A stretch of 64,000 nt of DNA from Terriglobia bacterium (GCA_020073165.1 JAIQFP010000002.1:291070-355069); one strand, 5' to 3'. Shown: positions 54,233 through 63,807, numbered from the stretch's first letter. Notes: generated by a model from the sequence alone, not told the origin. Made by a program: numbers and translations.

Positions 54233-56020
54233 CTAACTCCGCTCCTCGCGACTTACTACCTTGTATTTGTTGAGCACCGCGTCGCGCGAGATGACGCCTT
54301 CCAGTTCGCGGAAATCGGCCCGGCTGACCACGGGGACCAGCGGCGCTTCGTACACGTGGCGCAACGCCGCTTCCAGCGGCAGGTCGGGATGGAGGTAGGG
54401 CAGGCGTCCGGTGGGCAGCGTGGGCCCCAAAGTCATTTCGCCTTTGCCCTCGCTGATCAGCCGCTTCAGCAGATCCCGGCTCACGCTGGCCCAACCGCTG
54501 GGATGCAAGCGGACCAGGAAAAGATCAGCCTGCGATTTCTGGACTCTCTGATAAGCCTGCTGCACCGATTCTTCTGAATTCAACACTGGTTCACTGGAGA
54601 CCTGCATGGCATCTTCCACCCGCAGGACCACCTGCTCTCGCTGCTCTTCCAGAGAGGGGAGTTCCAGCCCATCCTGGCGCGTAAGCAGGTCGAAGATCGG
54701 CGTGGACTGCAAGCTTCGAGAGATCACGTAAGCGATGCCATTGGCCAGAATCACCGGCACAATGATGGAGTAGTTGCCGCTGACTTCGAGGACCATGAAC
54801 ACCGAAGTCATGGGCGCGCGCAGAAATCCCGCGAACAGCACTCCCATGCCCACCAGCGCGTAGGTTCCAGTGGACCCGGTGAGATGCGGATAGAAGATGC
54901 GCTCCACCCCGCCCACCGCACCTCCCAACATCGCGCCCACGAACAGCGTGGGCGCGAACATCCCGCCCGGCGTTCCACTGACAAAGGAGACCGTCGTAGC
55001 CAGGATCTTCAACCCGGCCAGAATCGCCAGCATCTTCCAGGTGAACTGGTCGTGCATGGCCTGGTCCATGTACTCGTATCCCGCGCCCATCACTTGGGGC
55101 GCGCCTAGATAGCCGATCAGCCCGATAAGCAGTCCGGCCAATGCCGGCTGGAAGTATTGCGTCCATCGCGGCCGGGCTTTCAGGCGGGCCCGTAAGTAGC
55201 CAATGGCCCGGGCAAAAATCACGGCCGCCACACCTCCAGCCACGCCCAGCACGGCATACGCGATGAGTTCTGTGGGCCGCACCAGCGATACCGAGGGAAT
55301 GCGAAACAGCGGCTCCGAGCCCAGGAACCAGCGCACCACCACCACGCTGGAAATGGCCGAAAGCACAACCGAGCCCAGAATGCCGGCACTCCAGCGTCCG
55401 ATCACCTCTTCGATGACGAACAACACGGCGGAAATGGGAGCGTTAAACGCGGCGGCTAGTCCCGCTGCCGCACCCACCGGAGCCAGCAGCCGCAGTTTTT
55501 CCCGTGAGAGTTCCAGCCGCCTCCCCAGCGCGGAGGCCAAACTAGCCCCGATCTGCAACGACGGATCCTCCGGACCGAGAGACTGCCCCGAGCCGATCGC
55601 CAGCGCCGCCGTGATGAACTTCCCGATCGCCGTGCGAAAGGGAATGTAACCGTTGTAAATGTAGAGCGCAGCCTTGGTCTGGTTTACCCCGCTGCCACGT
55701 ACCGAAGGGAACACCCGCATCACCAGCGCGGCCAGGATCAGACCGGCCGCGGTCGGCGCTACCAGCAGCCGCCAGCTGTGCGGCTGGGGCAGAGGGCCCA
55801 GCAGCCAGATTCTGCTCCAATCGATGGCCAGGCGAAAGCAAACCACCGCCAGCCCCGAGAACAGCCCGATGAAAACCGCCAGAAGAAGGAAGAATCGCTC
55901 CTCCTGAAAGGTAGTGCTCAGCGCGAACCACCTCGCCCAGGGCATGCTCCTGGGAGCCTCTGGCGGTGGCGCAACCGGGGCGCCCGCTGTGACTCTCGGG
56001 GAGTTGGTGGAAGAGCTCAT
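54233..56020 (-). CDS. ClC-type chloride channel/antiporter with CBS domains
   Basis: 595 residues. The ClC core shows GSGQSLGPEDPSLQIGAS with gating glutamate E151, NAPISAVLFVIEEV with the inner glutamates, and SGTPGGMFAPTLFVGA. The canonical GREGP is GPEDP here, but the glutamate is kept. The C-terminal 130 residues form a CBS pair. Either a Cl-/H+ exchanger or a channel. The ATG overlaps the stop of the TPR gene (ATGA), so both are made together. Confidence 0.92.
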   Translation of the reverse strand: MSSSTNSPRVTAGAPVAPPPEAPRSMPWARWFALSTTFQEERFFLLLAVFIGLFSGLAVVCFRLAIDWSRIWLLGPLPQPHSWRLLVAPTAAGLILAALVMRVFPSVRGSGVNQTKAALYIYNGYIPFRTAIGKFITAALAIGSGQSLGPEDPSLQIGASLASALGRRLELSREKLRLLAPVGAAAGLAAAFNAPISAVLFVIEEVIGRWSAGILGSVVLSAISSVVVVRWFLGSEPLFRIPSVSLVRPTELIAYAVLGVAGGVAAVIFARAIGYLRARLKARPRWTQYFQPALAGLLIGLIGYLGAPQVMGAGYEYMDQAMHDQFTWKMLAILAGLKILATTVSFVSGTPGGMFAPTLFVGAMLGGAVGGVERIFYPHLTGSTGTYALVGMGVLFAGFLRAPMTSVFMVLEVSGNYSIIVPVILANGIAYVISRSLQSTPIFDLLTRQDGLELPSLEEQREQVVLRVEDAMQVSSEPVLNSEESVQQAYQRVQKSQADLFLVRLHPSGWASVSRDLLKRLISEGKGEMTLGPTLPTGRLPYLHPDLPLEAALRHVYEAPLVPVVSRADFRELEGVISRDAVLNKYKVVSREERS

Positions 56021-57171
56021 CGCTCCGCTCCCGCCCGGTCTTGCGAAAGCAGCAGCAGGGCCTGGTCGAGTCCACTGGGTGGGCCACAGATTGTCTCGGT
56101 CTGCTGCTCAATCCGAAATGCAAGGTCCGTGGCCGCATCCGGTGTATCCGCCTCGCGCGGCGCATTCAGCTGCGCGAGCCTGGGTTTCATCGCGCTCCAG
56201 CTAGCCTTCAGCGACGGCAAGCCCGGGGCGGTGGATTGCGCGCTCAGATCAATCCCCTGAGCCGAGGCGCAACTGTCCAGACGTTTTCCTGCCTGCTCGA
56301 ACGCCATCCGGATGCGGCGGTTGCGTTCCGAGTTGGAGACGCGCCGGCCAAAAGGATCCGCCTGCAGAATCAGACTGCTGGTTTGGAGCAACTGCTTGGC
56401 CTGCGCATCCTGTGGGTCGGCCTTTACCGCATTCTGCAGATATCCCTCGGCGGTGCGATAGCGCCCCAACCGGAAGGCGGCGCCCCCAGCCCCGGCCAGG
56501 GCGACCGCGTTACCGCGATCCTTGCTCAAGACATCTTGAAATTCGGCGAGAGCGTGTTCGTTGTCCTGCGCCTGGGCGAAGAGCCGCGCGACCTGCAAAT
56601 GCAACTCGGGACTCAGCGGCCCTGACGCGGCCAGAGTAATCAACTCCGCCTGCGCTTGCGGGAGGGCATGCTCCCGCAGCAGGAATTCAGTCAGTTCAAG
56701 CCGTGCGTCGCGGCGTCGGGCGTCGGCGTCCGCTCCCCACACGCCGTAGATCGCGTTGTGATAGTACTGGATGGATTTGTCCAGCGCCTGTTCGCGCGCG
56801 TACAACCGTCCCAGCGCCAGATTCACCGCCCCATCCTGAGGCAAGTGTTCCCAAAGGTTGATCAAGTAGGCTTCGGATTCCTCGGTTCGTCCCGTGTCGC
56901 GGAGCGCCCGGGCGAGAGCGAGCTGATATTGGAAGTTGTCCCGGCTATAGGTGAGCGCAGCCCGCAGCTCTTCCAGGGCTCTTTCCGGTTTGCCGGCGCC
57001 CAGGTCTGCCTGGCCGCTTGCAAATAAATGCCCCGCCCATGCCTTTTCCTGCTCCTGAAATCGGTGAACCAGGCGATTGACTGCGACGAATGCCAGGACC
57101 GCTAAGACGACTAACCCTGCGATCACTACCGCAGGACGGCGTGTGATTGGCTCCAGAGTGACGCGGTTCAT
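56017..57171 (-). CDS. Membrane-anchored TPR protein
   Basis: 384 residues. One N-terminal membrane helix (about 14-34, VVIAGLVVLAVLAFVAVNRL), then tetratricopeptide units over about 45-270 (for example AGKPERALEELRAALTYSRD, NAVALAGAGGAAFRLGRYRTAEGYL). The C-terminal part is helical with two cysteines. Likely a periplasmic scaffold. Coupled to the ClC gene by a 4-nt overlap; a functional link is inference. Confidence 0.85.
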   Translation of the reverse strand: MNRVTLEPITRRPAVVIAGLVVLAVLAFVAVNRLVHRFQEQEKAWAGHLFASGQADLGAGKPERALEELRAALTYSRDNFQYQLALARALRDTGRTEESEAYLINLWEHLPQDGAVNLALGRLYAREQALDKSIQYYHNAIYGVWGADADARRRDARLELTEFLLREHALPQAQAELITLAASGPLSPELHLQVARLFAQAQDNEHALAEFQDVLSKDRGNAVALAGAGGAAFRLGRYRTAEGYLQNAVKADPQDAQAKQLLQTSSLILQADPFGRRVSNSERNRRIRMAFEQAGKRLDSCASAQGIDLSAQSTAPGLPSLKASWSAMKPRLAQLNAPREADTPDAATDLAFRIEQQTETICGPPSGLDQALLLLSQDRAGAER

Positions 57172-57235
57172 GGTCGGTTATCCATCCTAAATCAATCTAT
57201 GCAAGAAGGAGCCCGTCCCGGTGGATTCGAGTGAC

Positions 57236-58162
57236 TCAAAGGGCCGCCAGCAATTCTGCCGCCACCAGGTCTTCCAGCGCACAGCCAACACTCTTGAACA
57301 CCGTGATGTCGGCAGCGCCGATGCGGCCCACTCTCTTGCCGCTCACCAGTTCGTGCAGATCGGAAACGATGTGATCCTGTCCGATCAGGCCGTCTCGCAT
57401 GGGGATGAGCAAGTCGCCAGCTTCGGCCAGGGCCCCGTCGTAAGTATCCACGACCACTCGTGCGCGTTGAATCGTGGCCGAATCCACTTCCCGCGCGTGT
57501 GGCTGAAAGGCACCAACCAGGTTCAGATGAGTTCCCGGGTGGAGCAGATTGCCATCAAACAACGGCGTCTGCGAAGTGGTGCAAGCGCAAATCACATCCG
57601 ATTCGGTGGCGCAGGTGCGGGCGTCAGTGGCGTCAACTGGCAGTCGCAACTCAGCGGAGATTTCTTTAGCGAATTCGCGGGTTTGGCCGGGATCTTTCCC
57701 GCAAATCAGCACGCGCTCAAATCGCAGCACCAGGGGCATGACCTTCAGATGCGTGCGCGCCTGGCGGCCGGTGCCGAACACGCCCAGCACCCGGGCATCT
57801 TCGCCGACCAGATACCTGGTCGCGACCGCCGAAGTTGCCGCGGTTCGCAGATCCGTCAGGTACTTCGCCGACAGCAGCAGCCGCGGCCGGCCGGTCGCCG
57901 GGTCGAGCAGCATGTAGGTGGCCTGGACGCGGTCTTCCGACCTGACTGGATTGGCCTGCACTACAACCAGCTTCATACCCAACGCGTGTCTAGCACGGCC
58001 ATAGCAGGGCATGATAAGGAAGATCCCGTCAGCTAACTCTATATGGGTTCGAACCGGGATGGAGACATGGGGATAGCGGTCGCGGAACGCGACCTCAATC
58101 GCGGAGATGAGGCGCGTTGGGTCTAGCCCGCGGAAGACGTCGTCTTCGGACAGTTCAACCAT
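57236..58162 (-). CDS. Ornithine cyclodeaminase / mu-crystallin family protein
   Basis: 308 residues from the ATG at 58162 (a TTG at 58174 is possible). NAD-binding motif GVFGTGRQARTHL, substrate-side residues in RTHIELADGIFLIMP and GMKLVVV, and the C-terminal FKSVGCALEDL. Members interconvert or reduce cyclic imino acids, or act as ornithine cyclodeaminase or alanine dehydrogenase; the sequence alone does not tell which. It diverges from the amidoligase cluster and may provide or use an amino-acid building block for it. Confidence 0.9.
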   Translation of the reverse strand: MVELSEDDVFRGLDPTRLISAIEVAFRDRYPHVSIPVRTHIELADGIFLIMPCYGRARHALGMKLVVVQANPVRSEDRVQATYMLLDPATGRPRLLLSAKYLTDLRTAATSAVATRYLVGEDARVLGVFGTGRQARTHLKVMPLVLRFERVLICGKDPGQTREFAKEISAELRLPVDATDARTCATESDVICACTTSQTPLFDGNLLHPGTHLNLVGAFQPHAREVDSATIQRARVVVDTYDGALAEAGDLLIPMRDGLIGQDHIVSDLHELVSGKRVGRIGAADITVFKSVGCALEDLVAAELLAAL

Positions 58163-58279
58163 CACAGTGGGCAAGGATAGCGCAAACCCTTACCGGCTTC
58201 GCTCGCAGGGCGACAGAACGCCGCGGCTACCAAAAATCCCGCAATCGGGTAAGATACTTCGCGCCCGGATTGACCATCA

Positions 58280-58993
58280 ATGAACCGCGAATACCACAAA
58301 GGCTTTAGTCAGGAACTGCACCGCGACATGGAAGCGCTGGTCTTCGGACACGCCGGCGCGCCGCTGCTCGTCTTCCCCACTTCCATGGGCAAGTTCTTCG
58401 AATACGAGGACCGCGGCATGATCGGTGCGTTGGCATCAAAGATTGACCGTGGCGAGTTGCAGGTGTTCTGCCCTGACGGCGTAGACACCGAGAGCTGGTA
58501 CAACAAGGGCGTTCACGCCCGCATCCGGGTGCTGCGGCACTTGCAGTACGAGCGCTACCTGCTGCACGAATTTCTTCCTTTTCTAAAGTGGAAGAATCCC
58601 TCTCCGCAACTGGGGGTGACCGGATGCAGTTTCGGCGGGTATCACGCGCTGAATTTTTCGCTCAAACATCCCGACGTGGTGACCCACTGCATCTGCATGA
58701 GCGGTGCCTACGACATTCACCAGTTCTTGGATGGCTACTACGACGACGATTGTTACTTCAATTGTCCGCCGGATTTCCTGCCCAACATGAGCGATGACTG
58801 GTTTCTGAGCCGCTACCGGCAGATGAAGATCGTGCTCGGCTCCGCCGATTGGGACATGTGCCTGGACCAGAATGTGAAGATGTCGGCTATCCTGAACGGC
58901 AAAGCCATCCCCCACTGGCTGGATGTCTGGAACGACAATTCCCGGCACGATTGGCCCTTGTGGCAGAGGATGGCGGGAAAGTACTTCTATTAG
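58280..58993 (+). CDS. Alpha/beta hydrolase (esterase-like), first gene of the amidoligase cluster
   Basis: 237 residues. Esterase-D-like fold: LLVFPTSMGKFFEYED, the nucleophile elbow GCSFGG (S117), SGAYDIHQFLDGYYDDDCYF, and the C-terminal histidine in SRHDWPLW. No signal peptide. A TAAGAT box lies at 58250-58255. It precedes the ATP-grasp gene by 44 bp; hydrolases of this kind are found beside carboxylate-amine ligases and could trim or transfer an ester/amide product. Confidence 0.85.
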   Translation: MNREYHKGFSQELHRDMEALVFGHAGAPLLVFPTSMGKFFEYEDRGMIGALASKIDRGELQVFCPDGVDTESWYNKGVHARIRVLRHLQYERYLLHEFLPFLKWKNPSPQLGVTGCSFGGYHALNFSLKHPDVVTHCICMSGAYDIHQFLDGYYDDDCYFNCPPDFLPNMSDDWFLSRYRQMKIVLGSADWDMCLDQNVKMSAILNGKAIPHWLDVWNDNSRHDWPLWQRMAGKYFY

Positions 58994-59037
58994 TGGAGAA
59001 AGTTGCCGACAGCAACATTGCGCATCAGGAGCATCTC

Positions 59038-60024
59038 ATGAAGAAAAAAATCGGCATTATTTTCGGCATGGAAAATACCTTCCCGCCCGCGCTGGTAGAG
59101 CGCATCAACAGCATGAACGTGCCTGGCATAACCGCTGAGTTCGTCAAGGTGGGCGGAGTCAAGATGGCTGACCCCAGTGGCTATCGCGTCATCATTGACC
59201 GCATCTCGCAGGACATCCCCTTCTACCGCGCCTACCTGAAGAACGCCGCGCTCACTGGAACCATCGTCATCAACAACCCATTCTGGTGGACGGCCGACGA
59301 CAAGTTCTTCAATTACGCCCTCGCGACCAAGCTGGGTGTCGCGATTCCACCGACCGTGATCCTGCCTCATCACAAGCATCCCGAAGGCACCACTGACCAG
59401 TCCATGCGTAACCTCATCTACCCGCTCAACTGGGAGGAGATTTTCGAGTACGTGGGTTTTCCTGCCTTCCTCAAGCCCTACGCTGGCGGCGGATGGAAGC
59501 ATGTCTACAAGGTCCATTCCCCGGAAGAGTTTTTCCACTATTACAACCAGACTGGCGATCTCTGCATGACCCTGCAGCACGGCGTGGAGTTCAAGGAATA
59601 CTTCCGCTGCTACGTGGTGGGACAAGAAAAGGTGCACGTGATGCACTACGACCCCAAGGCGCCCCATCACGAGCGCTATGTGAAGAATCCGCCGCCCACT
59701 GATCCCAAGCTCTACGAGCGTGTGGTCAATGACGCGCTCACCCTGTGCCGGGCCCTGGGCTACGACTTGAATACGGTGGAGTTTGCGGTCGAGGACGGCA
59801 TCCCCTACGCCATCGACTTCATGAACCCCGCGCCCGACGCGGATATTAACTCCGTCGGCCGGGAGAATTTCGAGTGGGTAGTAAACGCGGTCGCCGAAAT
59901 GGCAATCAAGAAAGCCCTGAGCGACGAAAACCCGGCGGAGGAGCTGCGCTGGGCGGCGTTTCTGTTGGGAGCGCCAACGGAAATGGCCTCCAAACCCGCA
60001 GTCAAGAAACGAGTGAGAGCGTAA
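59038..60024 (+). CDS. ATP-grasp family ligase
   Basis: 328 residues from the ATG at 59038 with CAGGAG upstream. It begins KKKIGIIFGMENTFPPALVERIN (pre-ATP-grasp domain); the ATP-grasp core has the lysine region PAFLKPYAGGGWKHVYKV and the metal-binding end VEFAVEDGIPYAIDFMNPAPDAD. The chemistry of the fold is acyl-phosphate activation of a carboxylate and attack by an amine. The substrate is unknown. Confidence 0.85.
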   Translation: MKKKIGIIFGMENTFPPALVERINSMNVPGITAEFVKVGGVKMADPSGYRVIIDRISQDIPFYRAYLKNAALTGTIVINNPFWWTADDKFFNYALATKLGVAIPPTVILPHHKHPEGTTDQSMRNLIYPLNWEEIFEYVGFPAFLKPYAGGGWKHVYKVHSPEEFFHYYNQTGDLCMTLQHGVEFKEYFRCYVVGQEKVHVMHYDPKAPHHERYVKNPPPTDPKLYERVVNDALTLCRALGYDLNTVEFAVEDGIPYAIDFMNPAPDADINSVGRENFEWVVNAVAEMAIKKALSDENPAEELRWAAFLLGAPTEMASKPAVKKRVRA

Positions 60025-60185
60025 CCCGTCGCGACCCTGGGGAGCCTCCTACCCTGTCACCCCGAGGCGGAGCCGACGACCTTATGTTCATGGCTCCCTG
60101 TGATAGTACGAATTGTTATACTGTTACGGCCCTCCCGGGCGGCCAGCATGAGGTAGGTCGCCAGACCAGTGCTCCAGCATTGACG

Positions 60186-61328
60186 ATGCAACCGACATTT
60201 ACCATCGGGATCGAAGAGGAGTATCAGACCGTAGATCCGGAAACCCGCGACCTGCGCTCCCATATCCACGCCGAAATCCTGGAAAAGGGCAAGATGATCC
60301 TGCAGGAACGGGTGAAATCGGAGTTGCACCAGTCGGTGGTGGAAGTCGGGACCTCGGTATGCACCAACATTAAAGAAGCCAAAGCCGAGGTAAAGAAGCT
60401 GCGCCGCGACATGATCGCGCTGGCTCGGGAAAACGGTTTGCGCCTCGCCTCCGCCGCCACCCACCCTTTTGCCGATTGGCGCATGCAGGAGATCACGCCC
60501 GACGAGCGTTACAAGAACATCGTCGAAGACATGCAACTGGTGGCCCGCGCCAACCTGATTTTCGGCTTGCATGTGCACGTGGGGGTCGAGGACCGCGAAA
60601 CTGCCATTCACCTGATGAATCACGCCCGCTATTTTCTGCCCCACATTCTGGCGCTCTCCACCAATTCCCCCTTCTGGCTGGGGATGAACACCGGGCTGAA
60701 ATCGTATCGCTGCAAGGTCTTCGACAAGTTTCCGCGGACCAACATTCCAGACTACTTCCCCAGTTGGGGCGAGTACGAAAACTTCGTCAAGCTGCTGATC
60801 AAGACCAACTGCATTGATAACGCCAAGAAAATCTGGTGGGACATTCGCCCGCACCCGTTCTTCAACACGCTCGAGTTCCGGGTGTGCGACATTCCTATGC
60901 GGGTGGATGAGACCATCGCGCTGGCCGCGCTCATCCAGGCCACGATTGCCAAGCTATACAAGCTGTACGCGGCCAACCAGGGATTCCGCTTGTACCGCCG
61001 TGCCTTGATCATGGAAAACAAGTGGCGAGCCGCGCGCTACGGGCTGGAAGGCAAGCTCATTGATTTCGGCAAGCAGAAGGAAGTTCCGGCCCGCGACCTG
61101 GTGCTGGAATATCTGGACTTCGTGGACGACGTAGCCGACGAACTCGACTCGCGCGAAGAACTGAATTACCTGCACAAAATCCTGGAGACGGGCACAGGAG
61201 CCGACCGCCAGTTGCGCGTCTTCCAGGAAACCGGTGACCTGAAGAAAGTAGTGGACTACATTATCGAAGAGACGGAAGTGGGCCTGACTGAGACCGAGGC
61301 CACAACTTCCGCCAGAAAAGTAGGGTAA
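60186..61328 (+). CDS. Carboxylate-amine ligase, GCS2/YbdK type
   Basis: 380 residues from the ATG at 60186. Glutamate-cysteine ligase 2 fold: FTIGIEEEYQTVDPETRDL at the N-terminus (metal glutamates), LIFGLHVHVGVEDRETAIHL, STNSPFWLGMNTG and FRVCDIPMRVDET. It should form an amide between an amino acid's carboxylate and an amine. The next gene starts inside its stop (TAATG). The open frame extends upstream to 59874 but overlaps the ATP-grasp gene without protein-like composition. Confidence 0.9.
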   Translation: MQPTFTIGIEEEYQTVDPETRDLRSHIHAEILEKGKMILQERVKSELHQSVVEVGTSVCTNIKEAKAEVKKLRRDMIALARENGLRLASAATHPFADWRMQEITPDERYKNIVEDMQLVARANLIFGLHVHVGVEDRETAIHLMNHARYFLPHILALSTNSPFWLGMNTGLKSYRCKVFDKFPRTNIPDYFPSWGEYENFVKLLIKTNCIDNAKKIWWDIRPHPFFNTLEFRVCDIPMRVDETIALAALIQATIAKLYKLYAANQGFRLYRRALIMENKWRAARYGLEGKLIDFGKQKEVPARDLVLEYLDFVDDVADELDSREELNYLHKILETGTGADRQLRVFQETGDLKKVVDYIIEETEVGLTETEATTSARKVG

Positions 61329-62374
61329 TGAACGTTCCTGTCAGCCAAGCCAACCGGCAACTCAATACGCTCGCCTTTGATCCTGAACTTACTCCCGGCG
61401 CCCGCAACGCGGTGAACGTCTGCCTGCGCATCCAGCCCAGCGAGAAGGTCACGGTCATCACCGACGAGGCCACCAAAGAGATCGCCGCCAGCCTCGTCCA
61501 CGAACTGGAAACCCTCGGCGCTCCCTATCGCGCCTGGGTGCTGGAAGACCTGGCCCCGCGGCCGCTGGTCAATTGCCCGCCGGAAATCACCGACGATCTG
61601 GAAACCAGTCAGGTCAGCATCTTCGCGGTGCAGGCGCAGGCTAACGAGCTGCGCACCCGCATGCAGATGACCGACGTGGTCAACCGCCGCAAGATTCGCC
61701 ACGCTCACATGGTCAACATCAACCGCCAGATCATGCTCGAGGGCATGCGCGCCGACTTCCTGAAAGTGGACCGCATCAGCACCAAGGTAGTCGACATGGT
61801 GCGCCGCGCCAAGCAGATTCGCGCCAAGACCGCAGCCGGAACCGACCTCACCGCCGACCTCAACCCCAATTACCGCTGGCTGAAAACCAGCGGCATCATC
61901 AGTCCCGACAAATGGGGCAACTTACCCGGCGGAGAAGTGTTTACTGCACCAGGCGAGGTCAACGGCACGTTCGTGATCGACGGCGTGGTGGGAGACTGGC
62001 TTTGCGCCAAGTTCGGAGACCTGAAGCAGAACCCGCTCACGATTCGCGTGAAGAGCAATCGCCTGACTGACGCGCACTCTCCCAACAAAACGTTGGAAGA
62101 AGATTTCTGGCGCTACACTCACACCGACGAAAACAGCGACCGCGTAGGCGAGTTCGCTATCGGCACCAACATCGAGTTGAAAGACGTGATTGGCCAGATT
62201 CTGCAGGACGAAAAATATCCCGGCATTCACATCGCCTTTGGCAATCCCTATGGCGAGCACACCGGGGCGCAATGGTTTTCGTCCACGCACATCGACGTCG
62301 TGGGGCGCGGCTTCGACATCTGGGTGGACAACCAGCAAATCATGCGCGCGGGCCAGTTCCTGCTCGAGGCCTAA
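61328..62374 (+). CDS. M29-family aminopeptidase-like protein
   Basis: 348 residues. Residues matching the M29 (PepS/AmpS) metal and catalytic set: E203 in PGGEVFTAP, E275 in GEFAIGTN, H301 in HIAFGNPYG, H321 and D323 in STHIDVVG. It would remove an N-terminal amino acid or process an isopeptide. Overlap with the GCS2-type ligase by one base suggests tight coupling. Length is a little shorter than the usual 400 residues. Confidence 0.8.
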   Translation: MNVPVSQANRQLNTLAFDPELTPGARNAVNVCLRIQPSEKVTVITDEATKEIAASLVHELETLGAPYRAWVLEDLAPRPLVNCPPEITDDLETSQVSIFAVQAQANELRTRMQMTDVVNRRKIRHAHMVNINRQIMLEGMRADFLKVDRISTKVVDMVRRAKQIRAKTAAGTDLTADLNPNYRWLKTSGIISPDKWGNLPGGEVFTAPGEVNGTFVIDGVVGDWLCAKFGDLKQNPLTIRVKSNRLTDAHSPNKTLEEDFWRYTHTDENSDRVGEFAIGTNIELKDVIGQILQDEKYPGIHIAFGNPYGEHTGAQWFSSTHIDVVGRGFDIWVDNQQIMRAGQFLLEA

Positions 62375-62387
62375 TCTTTTTTTGGGG

Positions 62388-62430
62388 GGCGCTGCGTTTT
62401 AGCGCCGCGAGCGATTCGTATCAGGGCATC
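62388..62430. repeat. Short hairpin repeat between the last two cluster genes
   Basis: GGCGCT/AGCGCC around GCGTTTT, then TTCGTATCAGGGCAT, which is also found at 12827-12841 next to a mini-hairpin. Confidence 0.5.
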
Positions 62431-62451
62431 GCTTTTCCCGGCTCTCACAAA

Positions 62452-63636
62452 ATGATTCCTGCTCTCCGCCAGCAGTTCAACGCGAACTTCACTCCCGAAA
62501 AGTACCAGCGCTTCCTCGCGCTGATGAACGAACGCTGCGGCACTCCAGTCGAATTCCGCATGTCGGAGACCCCGTGCTTCCTCCCCAAGCCGCTGATCGA
62601 CCAGATGGCGCAATATGGCAAGGAACTGATCCAGCAGTTGAACAGCCTGGAATATCGGAAAGCTTCCTTCGACTCCATCCCGCCCGACTGGAGCGTGCCC
62701 CACGAGACCCCGCATCCCATGTTCATCCAGGTGGACTTCGGCCTCGTCCAGGACGAATCCGGCAAGCTGCACCCCAAGCTGGTCGAGCTCCAGGGATTCC
62801 CTTCCCTCTATGCCTACCAGGCCATGCTCTCGCAGGTTTACATGGAAGTGTTCGGCCTCGACGCGAAGCTGCAATACCTGCTGAGCGGCCTCGACTGGGA
62901 TGCCTACAAAAAGCTCCTGCGCCGCGCCATCGTCGCCGATCACGATCCCCAGAACGTCGTCCTCATGGAGATTGACCCGCTCCATCAGAAGACCCGGCCG
63001 GATTTTGTTCTGACCGAGAAGCTGCTCGGCATCCCCACCGTGGACATCGCCCAAATTCACAAAGTGGGAAACTACTTGTTCTACGAGCGCGAGGGCAAGC
63101 GCACGCCGATCAAACGCATCTATAACCGCGCCATCGTGGACGAACTCGTGCGCAAGGACCGCAAGCTGGCCTTCCGCTTCACCGACGACCTCGAGGTCGA
63201 GTGGGCCGGCCATCCCAACTGGTATTTCCGCATGAGCAAGTTCTCGCTGCCGTTCCTGAAGCACGAGTGCGTGCCCAAGACCCAGTTTCTTGACCGGGTC
63301 GAAAAGATCCCCAACGATCTCGAGAAATACGTAGTCAAGCCGCTGTTCTCGTTCGCCGGCCTGGGCGTGATCATGAATCCGACGAAGCAAGACCTGGCCG
63401 TGATTCCCAAGGACAAGCGCTCGCAATACATCCTGCAAGAGCGCATGAACTTCGCCCCGCTCATCGAGACGCCGCACGGAGGCACCAAAGCCGAAGTGCG
63501 CATCATGTACATCTGGCTGGATGAGTTGCAGCCGGTCATGATCATCATCCGCATGGGCCGCGGCCTGATGATGGGCGTGGACCACAACAAAAATATGGAA
63601 TGGGTGGGCAGCTCGGCGGGATTGTATCTGCCATAG
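62452..63636 (+). CDS. ATP-grasp-like protein, last gene of the amidoligase cluster
   Basis: 394 residues from the ATG at 62452. I see an ATP-grasp-like end: EKYVVKPLFSFAGLGVIMNP, QYILQERMNFAPLIETPHGG, KAEVRIMYIW and MIIIRMGRGLMMG. The N-terminal part contains FIQVDFGLVQDESGKLHPKL and LVELQGFPSLYAYQ. Family unnamed to me. It may be a permuted or degenerate ATP-grasp enzyme, like glutathionylspermidine-synthase-type ligases; this is inference. Confidence 0.75.
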   Translation: MIPALRQQFNANFTPEKYQRFLALMNERCGTPVEFRMSETPCFLPKPLIDQMAQYGKELIQQLNSLEYRKASFDSIPPDWSVPHETPHPMFIQVDFGLVQDESGKLHPKLVELQGFPSLYAYQAMLSQVYMEVFGLDAKLQYLLSGLDWDAYKKLLRRAIVADHDPQNVVLMEIDPLHQKTRPDFVLTEKLLGIPTVDIAQIHKVGNYLFYEREGKRTPIKRIYNRAIVDELVRKDRKLAFRFTDDLEVEWAGHPNWYFRMSKFSLPFLKHECVPKTQFLDRVEKIPNDLEKYVVKPLFSFAGLGVIMNPTKQDLAVIPKDKRSQYILQERMNFAPLIETPHGGTKAEVRIMYIWLDELQPVMIIIRMGRGLMMGVDHNKNMEWVGSSAGLYLP

Positions 63637-63651
63637 CGGGTCACGCGGGTC

Positions 63652-63720
63652 ACGTAGGGACGGACGCCCTCGTCCGTCCGGCGGTCTCATGTAGGGACAG
63701 GCGCCCTCGCCTGTCCGGCG
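63652..63720. repeat. Tandem palindromes behind the amidoligase cluster
   Basis: Two related palindromes in a row: GGACGGACGCCCTCGTCCGT and GGACAGGCGCCCTCGCCTGT, each followed by CCGGCGGTC. They resemble the GGGGGCGTCTCGCCCCC hairpin at 28266-28282 behind the M16 gene. Confidence 0.6.
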
Positions 63721-63807
63721 GTCCGGGTGTATCGGACCGCAACTGTTCGCGCCCGCGGTCGGCTATTTACCGTTGAGTTATGAACGGCCGGGGACATCCC
63801 TGACATT

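Noticed and set aside
60060..60185. N-terminal extension of the GCS2-type ligase
   Set aside because: The open frame continues upstream, but the translated stretch is not protein-like and overlaps the preceding gene; the family start is the ATG at 60186.
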